Shown here: piece after piece, positions 4,845 to 6,237 of the stretch
Position numbering within the stretch: position 1 is the first letter of the stretch
Layout of the letters: each line of letters starts with the position of its first letter
Assembly: GCA_036741235.1 (NCBI GenBank)
Contig: DAINSQ010000225.1
Coordinates: 1-6,237 of the forward strand
Reading direction: 5' to 3'
DNA length: 6,237 bases
Origin: JABWBR01 sp036741235
GTDB taxonomy: Bacteria; Bacteroidota; Bacteroidia; Chitinophagales; Saprospiraceae
Notes under the pieces: model-generated
What the model saw: only the letters and a program-made list of their open reading frames with translations
Databases searched by the model: none
Told to the model about the DNA's origin: nothing
Position numbers and translations under genes: made by a program

Positions 4845-5525
4845 ATGCCTGCAATTACCGGGTTTGAAACAGCGCTTCGCCGGGCGTTTGAACAACACGC
4901 CAATAGCGAAAACGCTTTTCACATGAAACGCTACATGCGAGAGATGTTTGACTTCTACGGCATCAATAGTCCTTCGCGAAAAAATATTATCAAAACGCTG
5001 CGGCGTCAGCATGGTCTTCCGCCCTTGGCCGAGTTGAAGGATTTCTGTCTTTATTGTTTTCAGCAAAAAGAACGGGAGTGGCAATATGCCGTGGGCGATC
5101 TGATGACTCCGCTTGCCCGCAAACTCGACCCCTCGTGGCTGCCGGTGCTGGAGGAACTCATCGTCACGAAATCCTGGTGGGATACGGTCGATTTTATTTC
5201 TCCCAAATTATGCGGGGGGCTACTCTTGTCTTTCCCGCAACTCCTTGCCCCTACGGCGCATCGCTGGATTGAATCTGATAATTTCTGGCTGCAAAGGGCA
5301 GCTATTTTGGTGCAATTGACCTACAAACAAAAAACGAACGAACCGCTTTTGTTTGAATGCATCAAACGCCGGAGTGATAGCAAGGAATTTTTCGTCAACA
5401 AAGCCTCCGGATGGGCCTTGCGCCAATACGCCAGGGTAGCGCCCGACGCCGTAAAGGCATTTGTCGATACGACAACATTACCGCCGCTTACCTACCGCGA
5501 AGCAGTGCGCCACCTCGGGCTTTAG
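4845..5525 (+). CDS. alkD: AlkD-type DNA alkylation repair glycosylase
   Basis: Encodes 226 aa, the usual size for AlkD, an all-helical HEAT-like repeat glycosylase that excises positively charged N3- and N7-alkylated purines without flipping the base. Landmarks are RKNIIKTLRRQ (45-55), EREWQYAVGDLM (76-87), TKSWWDTVDFI (108-118), FWLQRAAIL (147-155) and EFFVNKASGWALRQYAR (181-197). Trp112, Asp116, Arg151 and Trp190 align with Bacillus cereus AlkD Trp109, Asp113, Arg148 and Trp187, the lesion-contacting and catalytic residues, so activity is expected. The start was set at ATG 4845 (MPAITGFETALRR); the same frame is open upstream, but that part overlaps the previous gene and does not look like family sequence. 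The gene follows the 3968 gene by 1 nt (TGATATG), favouring translational coupling. Its TAG stop overlaps the stop of the convergent gene at 5522. No Ada box or other adaptive-response gene is seen nearby. Confidence 0.93.
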   Translation: MPAITGFETALRRAFEQHANSENAFHMKRYMREMFDFYGINSPSRKNIIKTLRRQHGLPPLAELKDFCLYCFQQKEREWQYAVGDLMTPLARKLDPSWLPVLEELIVTKSWWDTVDFISPKLCGGLLLSFPQLLAPTAHRWIESDNFWLQRAAILVQLTYKQKTNEPLLFECIKRRSDSKEFFVNKASGWALRQYARVAPDAVKAFVDTTTLPPLTYREAVRHLGL

Positions 5526-5911
5526 TCGCAGTCAATGCCCATTACATACAGCTTATTAGACCAGAAAGCTGCAAAAGGCCGGCCGTTGAGCCGTCTTACG
5601 TATTCAATTTTTACTTGAATAGTATACATACCCGGAAAAGGAATAGGAACGATGCGCTCCGGGTGATTGGTATGCCAGGTCCAACTGCCGTTGGCGTGGT
5701 GTGCCGTCCAGGTATAATTGAGCACAGCGCTGCTCGGCACCGGTAGTGGCGGTGGAGTGACGAGCTTCACCTGAGCAGTATTTTCGGCGCCAAGGCCGTA
5801 GCAAATCTGGTTGCCGTTTACACTTGCGATTTGTGCTGTCATACCCATTTGTCCGTATGCCAGCATAGCCAACCCTGTGGCCATTGCCAGCGTCATGATT
5901 ATTTTTCTCAT
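5522..5911 (-). CDS. small secreted protein with a probable Ig/PKD-like beta domain
   Basis: Encodes 129 aa; no named gene is recognised. The N terminus MRKIIMTLAMATGLAMLAYG is a signal peptide with a basic start and hydrophobic core, and AYG|QM (after residue 20) is a plausible cleavage site. The rest alternates polar and hydrophobic residues like a beta sandwich, with LNYTWTAHHANGSWTW and IPFPGMYTIQVKI resembling the W-containing and 'pGtYtv' strands of PKD-like domains. Cys37 (QICYG) and Cys128 (GIDCD) could form a disulfide joining the two ends. There is no C-terminal sorting domain, so it is probably periplasmic or released. ATG at 5911 was preferred to the in-frame ATG at 5944 because the latter would place eleven polar residues before the signal peptide. 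The TAA stop overlaps the alkD stop. A promoter candidate lies about 180 nt upstream. Confidence 0.78.
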   Translation of the reverse strand: MRKIIMTLAMATGLAMLAYGQMGMTAQIASVNGNQICYGLGAENTAQVKLVTPPPLPVPSSAVLNYTWTAHHANGSWTWHTNHPERIVPIPFPGMYTIQVKIEYVRRLNGRPFAAFWSNKLYVMGIDCD

Positions 5912-6089
5912 AGCAGTCGAGTCGTTTAATGTCGTGTAATTCATGGGAATATTAGTTGAACATGTAACATATGGTCAATTCATTATCAAGTAGATAGTGC
6001 CTTGCTAATTGTCCAAATTACAGTCAATTCAGCGTACTTGCGCCTGGAGGGTGATTTCGTTGTCGGGGGAGTGCCAGAATATATATAAA

Positions 6090-6121
6090 CAAAGTTAATG
6101 AATTTGGTTAATAAAATCAAG
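6090..6121 (-). promoter_or_regulatory. candidate Bacteroidota-type promoter for the secreted-protein gene
   Basis: Read on the minus strand, CTTG (6121-6118), a 20-nt spacer and TAACTTTG (6097-6090) match TTTG-N19-21-TAnnTTTG with one mismatch in the -33 box. The transcript would have a leader of about 170 nt before the ATG at 5911. The match is good but lies in AT-rich DNA. Confidence 0.42.
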
Positions 6122-6132
6122 GGGGGCTCTAT

Positions 6133-6164
6133 GGGTTTATGCGTTTATAGGTTTATGGGTTTAT
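6133..6164. repeat. 8-bp tandem repeat, four copies of nnGTTTAT
   Basis: GGGTTTAT, GCGTTTAT, AGGTTTAT and GGGTTTAT follow one another without spacers. The 13-mer ATGGGTTTATGCG occurs at 6131-6143 and again at 6155-6167, exactly three units apart, which points to growth by duplication. It lies just upstream of the minus-strand promoter candidate. Confidence 0.85.
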
Positions 6165-6166
6165 GC

Positions 6167-6180
6167 GACTGAACGGAGTC
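6167..6180. other. small hairpin between the 8-bp repeat clusters
   Basis: GACT-GAACGG-AGTC forms a 4-bp stem with a 6-nt loop. It is followed by ACCGAAGGGAAGTCGG, which can form another 4-bp stem (CCGA with TCGG). These are weak on their own and are noted because they separate the two repeat clusters. Confidence 0.3.
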
Positions 6181-6205
6181 ACGAAATGACCGAAGGGAAG
6201 TCGGG

Positions 6206-6221
6206 AGGTTTATCGGTTTAT
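6206..6221. repeat. 8-bp tandem repeat, two further copies
   Basis: AGGTTTAT and CGGTTTAT repeat the nnGTTTAT unit of 6133-6164 after a 41-bp interruption. Confidence 0.75.
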
Positions 6222-6237
6222 GGGCAATACTCTTAAT

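Larger units (their letters stand above)
5945..6237. other. AT-rich upstream region without a gene
   Basis: 293 bp at the right edge contain no credible coding frame. They hold a minus-strand promoter candidate (6090-6121), an 8-bp tandem repeat in two clusters (6133-6164 and 6206-6221) and a small hairpin between the clusters (6167-6180). The stretch from 5945 to about 6080 shows nothing I can name. Confidence 0.7.

Noticed and set aside
5912..5944. Upstream ATG at 5944 for the secreted protein
   Set aside because: It adds eleven mostly polar residues before a well-formed signal peptide, so the ATG at 5911 is more likely.

Overview
The window looks like a piece of a Bacteroidota chromosome, perhaps near Saprospiria or Chitinophagia. 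The grounds are promoter-like sites matching the Bacteroidota pattern TTTG-N20-TAnnTTTG, no usefully placed Shine-Dalgarno sequences, a Bacteroidota-style triosephosphate isomerase, and a protein whose layout I know mainly from that phylum. The lineage is inferred from sequence character only. A run of exactly 100 N marks a draft assembly. I see no phage, transposase, CRISPR array, tRNA or rRNA.

Layout. Positions 1-53 are a 7-bp tandem repeat running off the left edge and ending just before a class I SAM-dependent methyltransferase gene (61-867, +). Next comes tpiA (904-1662, +), which may have its own promoter. From 1663 to 2416, between the convergent 3' ends of tpiA and rarA, lies a 754-bp non-coding block. 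It holds a 44-bp direct tandem repeat array, interrupted by the assembly gap, bracketed by a 47/46-bp near-perfect inverted repeat and further hairpins. rarA (2417-3700, -) encodes the AAA+ replication-associated recombination ATPase.

An AT-rich 267-bp divergent region (3701-3967) carries the best promoter candidate. It drives a two-gene unit: a leaderless beta-rich hypothetical protein (3968-4843, +) and, 1 nt later, an AlkD-type DNA alkylation repair glycosylase (4845-5525, +). The alkD stop codon overlaps the stop codon of a convergent gene for a small secreted protein (5522-5911, -). The last 290 bp are an AT-rich upstream region with a candidate promoter for that gene and an 8-bp tandem repeat.

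How the genes relate. tpiA is glycolytic housekeeping. rarA (stalled forks) and alkD (alkylated bases) both belong to genome maintenance but are divergently transcribed, so shared regulation is only a possibility. The most unusual part is the composite repeat between tpiA and rarA. No known defence or mobile system is evident, and the repeat block is better described as an undescribed structured intergenic element than as a new system.
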